The position numbers and the translations under genes are program-made. A DNA stretch of 64,000 bases, from NCBI RefSeq assembly GCF_000699445.3, contig NC_067196.1, forward strand, positions 33,004,616 through 33,068,615, read 5' to 3'. Under the pieces are notes generated by a model. That model searched no databases. It saw only the letters and a list, made by a program, of their open reading frames with translations, and had not been told where the DNA came from. Every line of letters starts with the position of its first letter. Position 1 is the first letter of the stretch. The stretch comes from Schistosoma haematobium (taxonomy: Eukaryota > Platyhelminthes > Trematoda > Strigeidida > Schistosomatidae). Positions 1 through 11,800 of the stretch are shown here, piece after piece.

Positions 1-5
1 CGCAA

Positions 6-492
6 TCAAACGGTCGGGCAGAAAGACTTGTGGATACACATAAGAGAGCTCTAATCTGTTTGAAAGGGGAGGACGTCAGTAGAAACACTGCGAAACTTCT
101 TACTCGTTTACAGAACGACACCTAATGATGTATTACCCGAGCAGAATTCCCCAGAAGAAATCCCCATGGGAAGAAAATTGAGGACGGTCCATAATCTGAT
201 GCTTCCGAAAACCACACCATCGCCATCACCGACCGAGTCCCAGAAGCTGTCAACATACGAGTTTGGATGTGTGGTGTTCACTCGGGACTACAAACCAAAT
301 TATGATGTTTGGACAGAAGTACAAGTGGTCGGAAAATCAGGCCATGTCATGTACGAGGTAGGGGTAGGAAGAGACAGGTGGACTGGACATCAGAACCAGC
401 CACGCAAGCTGTTAAACCCAGTTCGCCCATCGGCAGAAGGGAATCTTCTTTACGTCGAAATGCAAGTGGACCCCAGAAACGTATGTTATTAA
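6..492 (+). pseudogene. Ty3/gypsy-type LTR retrotransposon integrase, C-terminal part, frameshifted
   Basis: This is the end of an integrase that would insert retrotransposon cDNA. The first frame, from position 6, reads SNGRAER followed by a helix that resembles the end of an integrase core domain. The reading then moves to another frame near position 80, where VYRTTPND, a proline/glutamate stretch and MGRKLRT match the conserved block that follows the core in Ty3/gypsy integrases. The frame then runs to a stop after position 489 and contains a GHQNQPRKL segment like the C-terminal SH3-like domain (usual form RHxNQLR). The left part lies outside the window. The frame change means this copy is broken. 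Schistosome gypsy elements such as Boudicca or Saci are the likely relatives, but I cannot place the family exactly. Confidence 0.8.
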
Positions 493-905
493 AAGGGGGT
501 GGTGCTGGAGATTCCAGATCTCTAGAACTCACTTGGTAAATGCCTTAATTTTATAATTTTATTTTGGAAAGTTAAATTTCTTTGTTTTCGTGCCAAAAGC
601 GCACTTTTTACCTTCATGTCGTATTTCCCACTTGGGAGAATCTCTAGCGCTATTGGTCCGTTGTGTATTTTTAGTACGGTATTTTTGCTACGCTTCCCAA
701 GGACAGTTTTATGCTGTATATGTATATATTATTCACTCGTGCTTCTGGCTTACGGAATATACTTTCCCGTTCAAAGCTTGGACTTCTTCCTCTAGTTAGC
801 GGGGCTGGGACGCAGCAAACAGCTAGCTTGTTGGTCTACGGTTAAAAGTCTTTGTTCCGTTCGCATACTAAATGAACTCGTAATAGCTTCAAACCTAGCA
901 CACCG
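491..905 (+). mobile_element. Possible polypurine tract and 3' LTR of the gypsy-type element
   Basis: A purine run (aaaagggggtggtg, 491-504) lies directly after the integrase stop, where an LTR element keeps its polypurine tract. The following 400 bases have no reading frame of note and would be the position of the 3' LTR. I do not see a second LTR in the window, so the right border near 905 is a guess. Confidence 0.35.
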
Positions 906-2410
906 CAAACCTCATTCAAAATGTCTGCTGGCGTTTTGTGTTATCCAATCACAAGCACCTTCGACTGATCCTTCCTAACTAATCTCATGTCTAAAATGTG
1001 GAGAAAGATAAGGATAATCTTCGTAGCTAAGAAGACTTCTGGCAATAAGAATGTGAAATTTAGACTCACGGCAATAAATTCACCTTTCCTTAAAACAACT
1101 GAGAAATTACTGATACTCTTACTTCGGCCTACACTAAAAGAGTGCATTGATTTATGTCAGTTTGCTTACAAGTGCAAAAGAAACACCTTATTTGCTGCTG
1201 TTGTTCGGAATCACAATATATTATTCAGCTTAGAAAAGGGTAAGAAGTATGTTCGATGAGATCTTTTCGATTGTACTTTTACCTTTGACTCTATTCCAAG
1301 ACAGCTTTTACTTAAGTTATTCAGTGTCAACACTGACAGCTGGATAATCAACTGGCAATGTTCCCACCTTTCTGGAAGAGAGTAGTACACTGTTTGAAAG
1401 AAAGTGCTCGATACTTATACTGTCACATGAAGGTGTTCCACAAGTACATGTTCCCCTTTTCCCTTTTTTGCATGATCTTTCGTGTTCCACAGAAAACACT
1501 TTATAAACGTGCGAACGATCTCACTATATATATCCTGATGTTTACCTCTTTACATCCCCTTTGATACGAATGAGATCCTATTCCTATTAAATGGTGGCCT
1601 GTTGTCAAATGTGTCACACTTGATCCGTCTAAATGTCAGACTTCTAACTTTAGCCTGAGACATGAACAGCACCTAAACACCCTGTTGGAATCCCGTTAAT
1701 ATTTTGCTATCGGAGAATTCGATAAACACTGTGTCAAAAGGCTTTTATCTTAGTGTAAGTTTTTCCTCCGACTTCTCGTAGCCTCCTCATGTTTTATTGT
1801 TATCAAAGAACGTTTACTGTCTGACATCATTAGTGGCTTTATTCAATATTACATCTCTGGTACAATATAGAATTTTCAGCAAAATGCATTTCGACAAGTT
1901 TCTCTTGCAAAAAAGAAAAAAAGTGGAAAAAACTGACAACTGCATATATACATAGATTCAATAAATAAAATACCCGGAATAAAAAGAAGTCTTTTTGTAA
2001 GATTTGAATCCGTACAACTTTTTTTAAACTAAAAACATGTTTAAGAATACTAATTAATGGCTAGTTCAATTCTAACAACCTGTTCATCAGATAGTATGTC
2101 TACCGGATGAGGTAATGTAGAGCTCTTATACTTCATAAAGAGGCTGCATCCTTTTGGGATTGCTCGACATTTACTCTTACGATTTGTCAATTCTAGCATA
2201 TTACTTATTATTTTTTACTGTCCTTCATTACTCTTTTCTGTCCTTTTGAAAAAATAACTGTGCTGTATTGATCAAACTGCTGAAGGCTGTTAGCAGGGTG
2301 TGTGGTGAATCTTTTAGGGTCATTAACAACATGGATGTAGGTAGACATCTTGCAAACTCCCGACAAGTGTTATCATGTCAGATAATAACTATTCACTTCA
2401 GTTATATATT
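906..2410. other. Gene-free AT-rich stretch, no recognised content
   Basis: Short open frames occur on both strands (for example 987-1259 and 1358-1564), but none shows a recognisable domain or splice pattern. Old LTR-element sequence is possible. Nothing firm is seen. Confidence 0.5.
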
Positions 2411-2558
2411 CCTCTCAGTGGTCTTGAGGTTAAACGTTCGCGTGCGAGAATAACGGGTCCTGATTACGGATCTTGAGAGGCGGGATCGTGGATGCGTACT
2501 GCTGAAGAGTCCCACACTAGGATGAAACGGCCGTCCAGTGAGCTTAGGTTTTCTGGGA
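2411..2558 (+). mobile_element. tRNA-headed SINE with hammerhead core, partial copy
   Basis: A box-A-like ctcagtggtct and a tRNA-like stretch are followed by the shared family segment ggatcgtggatgcg and then a hammerhead region at 2494-2541. The core reads CTGAAGA, stem II GTCC/GGAT, then GAAAC, loop GGCC, GTC and CAGTG. The core nucleotides are intact, while stem I is weakened on its outer side. The copy ends about where the SR1-like fragment begins. Confidence 0.75.
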
Positions 2559-2570
2559 ACTTGTTAGTGC

Positions 2571-5095
2571 AGTTACCATGTGTTTCCCAGTAAAACATGT
2601 GAAAGAAGCGACTAGGCACGACTCGGACTCTGAATCATCCATGCCAGGTCTTATATTGACCCATTATGAGGATGACATCACGAATCTTGATTACATGCCA
2701 CCCTAAGTAAAAGTGATCATGCAGTTCTAAGCTTTGACTTCCATATAGTTGTCAAAAAAGAGCAAGCGTCAGCTCAATCCAGACCTAACATCTGCAAAGC
2801 AAATATACGAGATATTATACACTCAGCATCGTCAATAGATTAGACAATAGAGCCAGAGTCCCCAAATGAAGAAGCTTGGGACGTATTTCAAAATTTATCC
2901 TTGAAAGTTACTGCACCCCATATCCCTTGGATTACACCAAGAGGCCGGGAAACTCTCCACCATGGTTCACTAAAGAGGTTCGCACTCTTCTCTGTAAGCG
3001 AAAAATGGAGGATATATTCAGGTTACTGGGGACTGATGATACAAAGTCTTAGTATCGAGAAGCTCGGAATACCTGTGTATCGACACTGAGTAAGTCTAGA
3101 AGGTTGTACGAAGAGAAAATTGTTAAGAAGTCTATAGAATGTCCCAAACTCCTGCATTCGCATATAAAGCAAAGGACAGAAAGAAGAGGAAGTATTCCCG
3201 AACTGTGGGGGGTCAGCAATACCTTATAGTTAGTGGAGGACGACTTTGGTAGAGCTCAAGTATTTGCAAACTACTTTACTTACTTACGCCTGTTACTCCT
3301 AATGGAGCATAGGCCGCCGACCAGCATTCTCCAACTCACTCTGTCCTGGGCCTTCTTTTCTAGTTCCATCCAATTCTTGTTCATTTTTCTCATGTCTATC
3401 TTCATTTCTCGGCGTAATGTGTTCTTTGGTCTTCCTCTTTTCCTTTGGCCTTGAGGATTCCATGTGAGGGCATTGCAAACTACTTTAGCAGTGCATATAT
3501 CGTAGAGACGCCGTTCCCATCAGTCCACACATATACCCCTCAAACACACTAGAGAACGTGGTCGTTAAAGAACCCCATGTCTTTGGCCTGCTGAATAAGC
3601 CTGACATAGGCAAATCCACAGGATCCGATGAGCTGCATCCTAGGATACTAAAGGAATTAGCTAACCCTATAAGTATATGCTTTAGTCTATCCGTAGCCCA
3701 GGGTCGTTTACCAAAAGTTTGGAGGAACGAAATAGTAAGTCCTATCTTCAAAACAGGTACAAAACGTGAACCTGAGAATTACCGACCCGCTAGCCGGACT
3801 AACGTGGTTGTTAAAGTTTTAGAAAGGGTTATTCGGAAGGAGCTGTTTGAGTATCTCGATGAAAAAAGGATCCTTTCGGAGAAGCAGCATGGTTTAAGCA
3901 TAGGTTATTCCTGTCTCACTGACTTATTAGTAGCTTGTGAAAGCTGGTGAGCCCTTAAAGGCCAAAAGTTACCTATAGACGTAGCCTACATTGACATCAG
4001 CAAAGCTTTTGAAAAAGTTCCTCACAACCGGCCGTTGTATAAGTGAAGAAATGTCGGGGTTGGAGGCAATCTATTGATGTGGATAAAAGACTTCCTAGTT
4101 GGGTGCAAAAAAAGAGGACGGGCGAACTCAAAGTTATCCAGCTGGGAAACTGTGCTTAGTGGAGTGCCTTAGGCTACAGTTTTGGGGCCGATGTTATTCC
4201 GTTTATATGTAAACGACCTTCCTCGCTTCCCATTATAATCGGTCTCGCTATATGCTGACGATGTCAAGGTATGAAGAGCGATAAGAAGTAGGGGTGATAG
4301 CTTAGAATTTCAAAATGATCTGGAGAAATTATCTGAATGGTTTTAAACCTGGCAGTTGCCGATAAATACTTCCAAGTGTATTGTGATGCATATTGGTCAT
4401 CAAGGTGCAAATACATCTACGGTGAATAATATTGAGCTACCTGTTGTCCAGACACATAGTGACTTAAGAGTCATCGTTAGTCAAAACCTAAGGACTACTG
4501 CACACTGCTGTGTAACAACTGCCAAAGGTTTCAGAATCCTATGGTCAATACGCAGAGCCTTTATTCATGTTGACGCTTAAACTTTTTTGAATTTGTACAC
4601 AGTGTTCGTGCGTATTAAACTTGAGTACTGCATACAAGCGGCCTAGCATCTGCTTAAAAAAGACAGTGTGATTTTGGAAAAGGTTCAGAGAACAGCAACT
4701 AAGCTGATTCCCGGAATAGCGAAGCTTCTGTATGATGCTCGATTGGCTTAGCTAAACCTATTCCCGTTGTCATATCGAAAAACTAAAGGTGACTTGGTTA
4801 CGGTTTTCAAATTACTTAGTAATAAATTTGCTCTTGATATGCCCTCATTTTTCTTGTCTTCAGAAACAGAGAATTTACAAGGACACTCCAAAAACTTCAA
4901 AAGCTCAGAACAAATTACTTGTAAGCTGATTATCGACTTTCCCATCTAATTATCAACGAGTGGAGTTCATTATTTCAGCACGTGGTTGAGGCTCCATCCA
5001 TCGACTCTTTCAAAAGAAAGTTTGATCGATTGAGAGACCTCCATTGCCATGACAAAAGCAGACCATCAAGTCTGTTGTTCTTTCCAAACTGAAAC
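2571..5095 (+). pseudogene. CR1/SR1-like non-LTR retrotransposon, decayed endonuclease-reverse transcriptase
   Basis: This is a dead copy of a CR1-clade (schistosome SR1-like) retrotransposon. Around 2640-2740 the translation resembles the end of an APE-type endonuclease (an SMPGLILTHYEDD block, then a SKSDHAVLSFDF block). From about 3540 to 5050 one frame carries reverse transcriptase blocks in order: KSTGSDELHPRILKELA, ENYRPAS, KQHGLSIGYSCLTDLL, AYIDISKAFEKVPH, then a GVP block with PMLFRLYVNDLP, and the catalytic box as LYADDVKV near 4250. The thumb-like region continues with QLPINTSKCIVMHIG. In-frame stops near 3948, 4168 and 4285, among others, make it non-functional. It is also split by a younger insertion at 3279-3472. 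Its 3' end is not sharply defined. Confidence 0.85.
3279..3472 (-). mobile_element. 5'-truncated SR2-like RTE retrotransposon inside the SR1-like copy
   Basis: On the minus strand this encodes the last residues of an SR2-type RTE reverse transcriptase and ends in the family's TAAG-repeat tail. It is flanked by the 15-bp direct repeat ttgcaaactacttta (3264-3278 and 3473-3487), a target site duplication. If the insert is ignored, the SR1-like frame reads straight across the junction (FANYF then SSAY), which shows that this element arrived later. Only about 194 bases were inserted, a severe 5' truncation. Confidence 0.9.
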
Positions 5096-5689
5096 CGATC
5101 TCTTCTGGTAGAAGGAGACGTCAATACATTAGAATCCATGCACTCGAGGAGAAGTATAAAAGCTCCATAATAACTTATCTAGCAAATATACTACGTGGCA
5201 AACAACTTGTTAGAAGTGCTATAGTCAATAACTTGAAGTCTGAAAAATATTTTTAGTTAAAAAGATTGTACAGACTCAAATTTTTTTAAAAAGACAATTC
5301 ATTTAATTCCAGGTAGCTTATCTAACCAAATTATGTATATATGTATTCAGTTCTTTGTAAAACAAACTCGTTGAACTAAACTGTGCTAAAAATTTTATAT
5401 TGCACCAAATATTGATTATTAAGCAAAACCATTAATAATAATACTCAGCCTTAATATGAACGCATTCACTCATGAACCTCCTCTCAGTAGACTGTTCGGA
5501 TTTTGCAGTATCCGAATCCACAGAACGGATAAAAGAAACAATGTGAGTTAATAAAATGTAATATTGATGCCTTATTTTAGACGCTTATTTTACATGTAAA
5601 TATGCTGATCTTGAACAATGGTCATTTACCGCTCTTGGTTTTAACGTTACCGTTACTTTCTGTATGTTGCTTAATGAGTTTAAAAACCT
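5096..5689. other. Upstream region of the Rap-like gene
   Basis: AT-rich sequence between the SR1-like fragment and the start codon. It must hold the 5' leader of the gene. No TATA-type promoter stands out. A trans-splice acceptor or an upstream non-coding exon cannot be excluded. Confidence 0.4.
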
Positions 5690-5826
5690 ATGCGTCGAAA
5701 ATACCGACTAGTTGTTCTAGGTAGTGGGGGAGTAGGTAAAAGCGCTTTAACAGTGAAGTTTGTTTCCGGAAAGTTTGTGGAAAAATACGATCCCACAATT
5801 GAAGATTTCTATCGTAAGGACATTCT
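5690..5826 (+). CDS. Rap2-like gene, exon 1
   Basis: Codes for residues 1-45 plus two bases of codon 46. It holds the P-loop and effector loop. The donor is ATTCT|GTAAGT, so the intron is phase 2 and codon 46 (Leu) is completed by the first base of exon 2. Confidence 0.95.
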
Positions 5827-8800
5827 GTAAGTTTTTCACAGTGTTACGTCTTCACTTTAAGCTTTAAGTCTCTTATTATCCGTTCCCTTTAAATATAGTC
5901 AGCTTGTAAATCGCTTCACACCCCATGTGTTGTATCTTTGCGTACTTGAAGTTAAATACATAGCTTATATAAGCTATTAATACGCGTCTCAACTACCTGA
6001 GTTGATGAATACTTAGCACATAAACTTTAATGACTAAGATAGCATGTGACTATTTAGTCATTTGTACCTTCCTAATAACTGTTGTTTTCACAAGACAGTG
6101 TAACCTTCAATGCACATACCTCTTGTATCCATATTCTTATTCTTGTGCTTAAGTGTGCGCGTATGTATACTTATTACTGTACCCAATCCCTGTCCCTTTG
6201 TCGCACTACGCATTATCTATTTTGAGTGGGAATGTTTACCTTCTCCGTTTCCTATCTCTTTGTCTGCCTGCTGAAATAAATATATGAAATATGAACATTT
6301 GAAACAATAGTATTCGGCTTTTTGTAGCCACGTTGTTATTAACAGCATTTGCTGACAGACCATGTGCGATGTAAGTAGAATGTATATTTCGTCTACTTCA
6401 TTAACTATTCGGCCATATTGGGGTCACACCTCAGTCGTTAAATCTCAAGTTGGAAATCGCCAACTTAGGTCTTTGAATCCGTGCCAATATTTCGTCATGC
6501 ACCAATCCAAAAGAAGTGGTGAGAACTCCAAAATAAGTGAGTTCGTTTATGCGTGTTAACGTAGACCAGTCATGAAACAATATTTTGCATTTAAAAGAAG
6601 TGAAACACCAAACACACGTTGTTTCTCAAGGCAATCAAAAGACTATATTTTGTCGTCTGTATACTCTAATTCCCTAAGTACATCTCTGTTGGTAGATCGA
6701 TCTTTTAAAATTTAGTGAGCAAGGTGTTATCTTTAAAAGACTGTTGATGACAAATTAATGTTAAGATATAGAAAGTGAGTAACCCTGACAAACAATTAAT
6801 GTTATCGATTCTGACGATAACTTCCCATAAGCTTTCAGTTCAACCGGTAGTTACCTAGTAGACATCGTTCACATCTCCAACTCTTAACCGATGTCTGAGT
6901 GGGATTTTCTCCCAATTATTAGACAGACCTACGACTAAAACTTTCATCGCTGATTGTTTATGTAGAATCTGGGGAATCGATAGGATCTCAATTTAATTAC
7001 CCAATTCTAACAATAACAGTCGTCCTTATATTGACAGAGATCATATACAGGTTGCTATGATACCATTAACACCATGGAATAGAAATCGAAAAATTTCAAG
7101 CATTTTATCTAAGTTAGCTACTGTGTTATGGCTCGTTCCATCATGATACAATACGGAGCCTCTGTAAAACTCAACAAAAAATGAAGACGGGAATGTGAGC
7201 AGACACTTACATGGGGAATTTCTACCAATGGAGGCAGATAACTAAATCTAAATAGATTTAAATATTAACTAGTCATCACGTAAATAGCCCATATATGGTG
7301 AGTGAAGCCCATTAAAAGATAAGTAACTGATGTACTGTCATAGAAGAAAACCATGTAATAAACATTATGGCTCAACTACCAAAGTAAGAAACCTATTTCA
7401 CACTGGTTCGGACTGTTTTCTACAATTAAGATGTAACAAAAGTAGCTAAAAGTCCCTCAGATCACGATCAATATATGTAGTAGTTTGCTATTGGTTTGTA
7501 CTGAATCGTCTGACTGTATGTAGGGTTGATATTTCAATTTACTGGTTAGAGATATTGAGTTTGACTATGCTTATACAATAACACCTGATCGCTTTATTAT
7601 TCTAATCTTAATTATTATTTATTGTTTTTTCGGTTTCTTTTATTACACGGATTCTATGCACATTTTCTTATGTTAAAAAGGTAACACTTTTAACCAGTAA
7701 GGCCTACCAAATTGTTTGTTAGTTCAATCAACTAACCCTTAAAATCTCTTTCAAGTGTTGTAGTATAACGGTGATACAGAAGTATCTTAGTGATTTTACT
7801 AACTTTATCCAAGTCCTGTTGGTAGGTGTGGACTACATGGTTTGGCCCCACACAACAACCGTGATCAACATGGTCCAAAGTTAGTTGCAACGGCATAAAT
7901 ACGGTTACCTATTATCGCTTGGTCTTCGGGTTCCAACATTCATGTCTTTACTCAATAAATTCATTCGTTTTCGAACCATATCCTCTATCTTATAGTCTTT
8001 TCTACTGTCAATAATACTTTTATTTTGACTTTGTTCTGTCCATCTTGTTGATTTGATCTCTCTTCACTGATATGGTGTAGTGTCTTGGTCATACATTGAT
8101 TATGATTTGCTATTTGCTGTCTTATTTTCCTGAGGAGTTAATTTAATGTTATTACGTGTCAATTTTTTTAAAAAATTGGCCTGCACATGAAGTATCAAAA
8201 TGTAATTTATCAAGCGTAAAGTTCATTGATTAATCTTTCGTCATATATTTTTAATTTAAGTAAATCTCAAAAGCTGTATAACTGTCAACATCAGGACTAA
8301 GGTTACTTTTCTGTTAATTATTATTAATATCGTTCATTTTCTAAAATATAAATTGACATTCCAAGTAGATAAGATATATTTAAAATTTTCACATTTAGGG
8401 TTGATGGTGTTCATCATACTCTAGAAATTTTGGATACTGCTGGAACAGAACAGTTTTCTTCCCTGAGGGATTTGTATATACGAAATGGCCAATGCTTTTT
8501 GGTTGTCTATAATCTTGCCAGCCGTCAGACATTCAGCGATATACGTAACATGAGAGACAATATATTGAGAGTAAAGGGTCTTCAACCAGGCTCTGTACAG
8601 TCTGTACCTATAGTTCTCGTTGGAAATAAAGCTGATTTGGCACTAAATGGTCATCGGGAAATAGATCCACAAGAGTCTGAAACACTTGCCGCCCAATGGT
8701 GTTGTCCACATTTAGAGACGTCTGCAAGAGATGACGTTGGAGTAAATGAAGCATTTTTAGAGGCAGTACGTCAGGTAAGGTTTGGATACTTCCATAAATA

Positions 8801-11749
8801 TTCTTTTATCGAGGGATATAACTAGCAGCGGTATATATATTACTCATAAGCGAGCTATATGAATTCAATACTGATTCGTTAGTAAAAATTGTTTCAATCA
8901 ATAATTTAATGCTTTTTCCATTGAATAAGGAATGTAGATATTTTTATTCACCTCAGGATAATAGCATGATAGTTACACGATAAATTATGTGCCAAATATT
9001 CCCTCGTTTAACTTCATGTATTAGATTCAATTGTAAATATTTATATTTCACTTAATTCATCACATCGATGGATTGGTAGATTGGACTAACATGGTACGTA
9101 TTCCATTGAAATCATAAATTAATCAATGTTGGACCACCATTAAAAACCAGGAAGCATTGGACGGCCGTTTCTTTCTAGTATGAGACTCCTCAACAGTGTG
9201 CATCCACGACCCCGCACTCGGGAACCGAACCCAGGACCTCCGGTTTCGCGTGTGTATTTAACCCCTATACCACTAAGCCAGCATCCAGTGGTATTAATGT
9301 CTAACTTTAACCAATCTACGATATTGCGCGATAATCTTTCATTGTCTTCGGTGGATAACTTCCTCACACGCGACACGGTTGAACCCCACTGGTCACGGTT
9401 TCTCACTAGAACTTCGAGAATTCTACCTCGTGTGTTGGTTCGTAGATGCACGCTGTTGAGGAGTCCCATACTAGGATGAAGTGGCCGTCCGTCGCTCCCA
9501 GGTTTTCAGTGGTGGTCCAGCATCAATCGGTTCGTTATTTCATTGAAACTCAACAATCTCCTCAGCCCTGTACCGACAGAACTCATTGTTATCTACTTTC
9601 CAGAAAAAACAATGTGAATTAAGTTGATCCACTCTTTAATATTGTCGACATTTTACCTTATTCAAATCAAAATTACAATCATTGGTAATTAATTCAATTG
9701 ATTTTGGGTTTAAGGATAAAACAGAAAAAAAGAAGTGAGATTATAATCTAACGATCTGAACAATTGGATTTTACTCACTGACTTGTAGCTTGTAAATAGT
9801 TTAAGTTATACTGCGCACTTATCAGACATAGCGTTTTGTTCTCCCATAGTTTATTTATGTGACTGTTGATTTGTCGTATATGTGATTATTATGTTTCACT
9901 TATTATGAATTAAAACAGACAAAATTATCAAGCCCTAACTATAGATAACCTTATTAAACTGATTGACTTCAAGGACATTTGATGCGAATATTCTGCTTTA
10001 TTTATGCTTATATGCTCTCACTTTTAAAATTTACTAAACAGGTTCGGCTTAGGAACCATCGTTCAAGCACTTGAATAGTTGATAGTGCTATCCCTTCCGT
10101 TATCTAAAGCCTTAATTTCAGTATAATTCAAATATTTGACTCATTGGAAGACACTGTTCTTCTAGCCCTACATGACCCAGCTATCCAAATAGAAGTGGAC
10201 AGAACAGATAATAAATTTCAATCGATTGTTTGAAGTTAAAACACTCAAACCGTTGAACCATAAATTAGTTTAATGAATAGTTTACTGGAGTATATTTCCT
10301 TACCTTAACATAATAGTGACATTTAAAATCATCACCACTCAATGTTTCTTTATTTATCATAACCGAGAAGATGGATGTACTTGGTTTATTAAAAAAGAAA
10401 TAATTCTATTTATATATGCAAATATACTTGCTCTCAAATTTTAAATAGAAAATTAGTTAAGAAAGACAGTTCTTTGTCATACAAGCTCAAAATATATTAC
10501 CTATTTCTAACTTCACTTTTCTATGCATTGGAAGCATATCCTGGTTGTTGAAATTAGTGGTGAGACCAGATTTACGATAACAGGTCTTGGATTTCGGCGC
10601 GAAATTAATTCACCCATTTGGCTAGATAGAATCTTGGCATTATAGCTGATGTCAGTTCGTGATGAAAACCTTAAATCTAATTCCTAACCCTAATCATCAA
10701 CCGTAAATCATAATCCTTATTCTTTCGACTGCTTTATAACCCTCATTTAACCATAGTAAGTAGGTAGACAATCTCAAAATCACTTTAGCGTTGCTCAAAG
10801 ATCGTCTATAAATTATAGTCTCTCCAAATTAGTTGTTCAGGTCAATAGGATTTTCAATTATCAACCAGAAATATAAATATTTTTAGTGTTTGAAAGAACT
10901 GACTTTTAACTATTTTTTAGTTCTTTTTTTAAAAAAAATAATAATAGTGGCTTTATTGAATAGCATATTTTTAGTTACAGTAAAGAATTCTCAGCAAGAA
11001 TTGTAAAAGATTGCCACAGATCCTCGATTTCTATGGATCAAACTTACGAATGTTCAAAAATGTTTGAAAAGTATTTAAATAGTGATTAGCTAAAATTTAT
11101 ATTCATTCGCAAATGTTCACAACTAATATTACTTCTATAAAATCTCTTTTAATTGCACAATATGTTTCTCCAAAAGATAGATGAGAAGGGGAATTTATTA
11201 ATCATCATGATGGTTTTTCGTTAATCTCTCAGTACATAAATTCACAATAAGTTGTAAACATTTTAAGAAAACGAGTAAGTACATATATGGCTATCATACA
11301 TAATTAGTCTGGTAAAATAAATAGGAAACGGAAATTTCTGGTAATAAATATACATTTGAAAGATAAATGGTTCAGACGTTTGATTTGGCCACTGTTCATA
11401 GGTACAAACCTTGTCTAAATTACTTTATATTGAACAAGTGACTAGTATTACTAACACCGCACAAAATGTATAACCCCAAAACAGGCACACTAATCTATAC
11501 TTTATTGCAAAGTTAAGTTATAAGTTAATTGGTGTTCACCTTTAATTCTGCAAGAAAAGGTTTGACAATCTATTATTTAGCTCAGAAATTAGCCAAGTGT
11601 AAATATCGAAGTAATAATAATGCATATACTTTTCTTCTACATACATGTCAACAATAATAAGATGATGTATGGCAATTGAAATTCCCAAGAGATTATGCAT
11701 TTTATGTCTGCTTCAAATTTTTTGTCTTTATTTTGTACTACATCAACCG

Positions 11750-11800
<51 letters not shown>

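Noticed and set aside
309..539. Open frames overlapping the integrase end on both strands (309-539 and 347-532)
   Set aside because: They are shadows of the integrase frame, which alone shows family motifs.
8430..8825. A single-exon GTPase ending at 8825
   Set aside because: The Rap homology ends exactly at a good splice donor (8774/8775), the P-loop is in an upstream exon, and a CAAX exon follows at 12273.
9140..9479. Long open frames of about 100 codons on both strands in Rap intron 2
   Set aside because: Both are translations of the inverted hammerhead SINE pair; similar frames appear in other SINE copies (20001-20283, 33208-33393).
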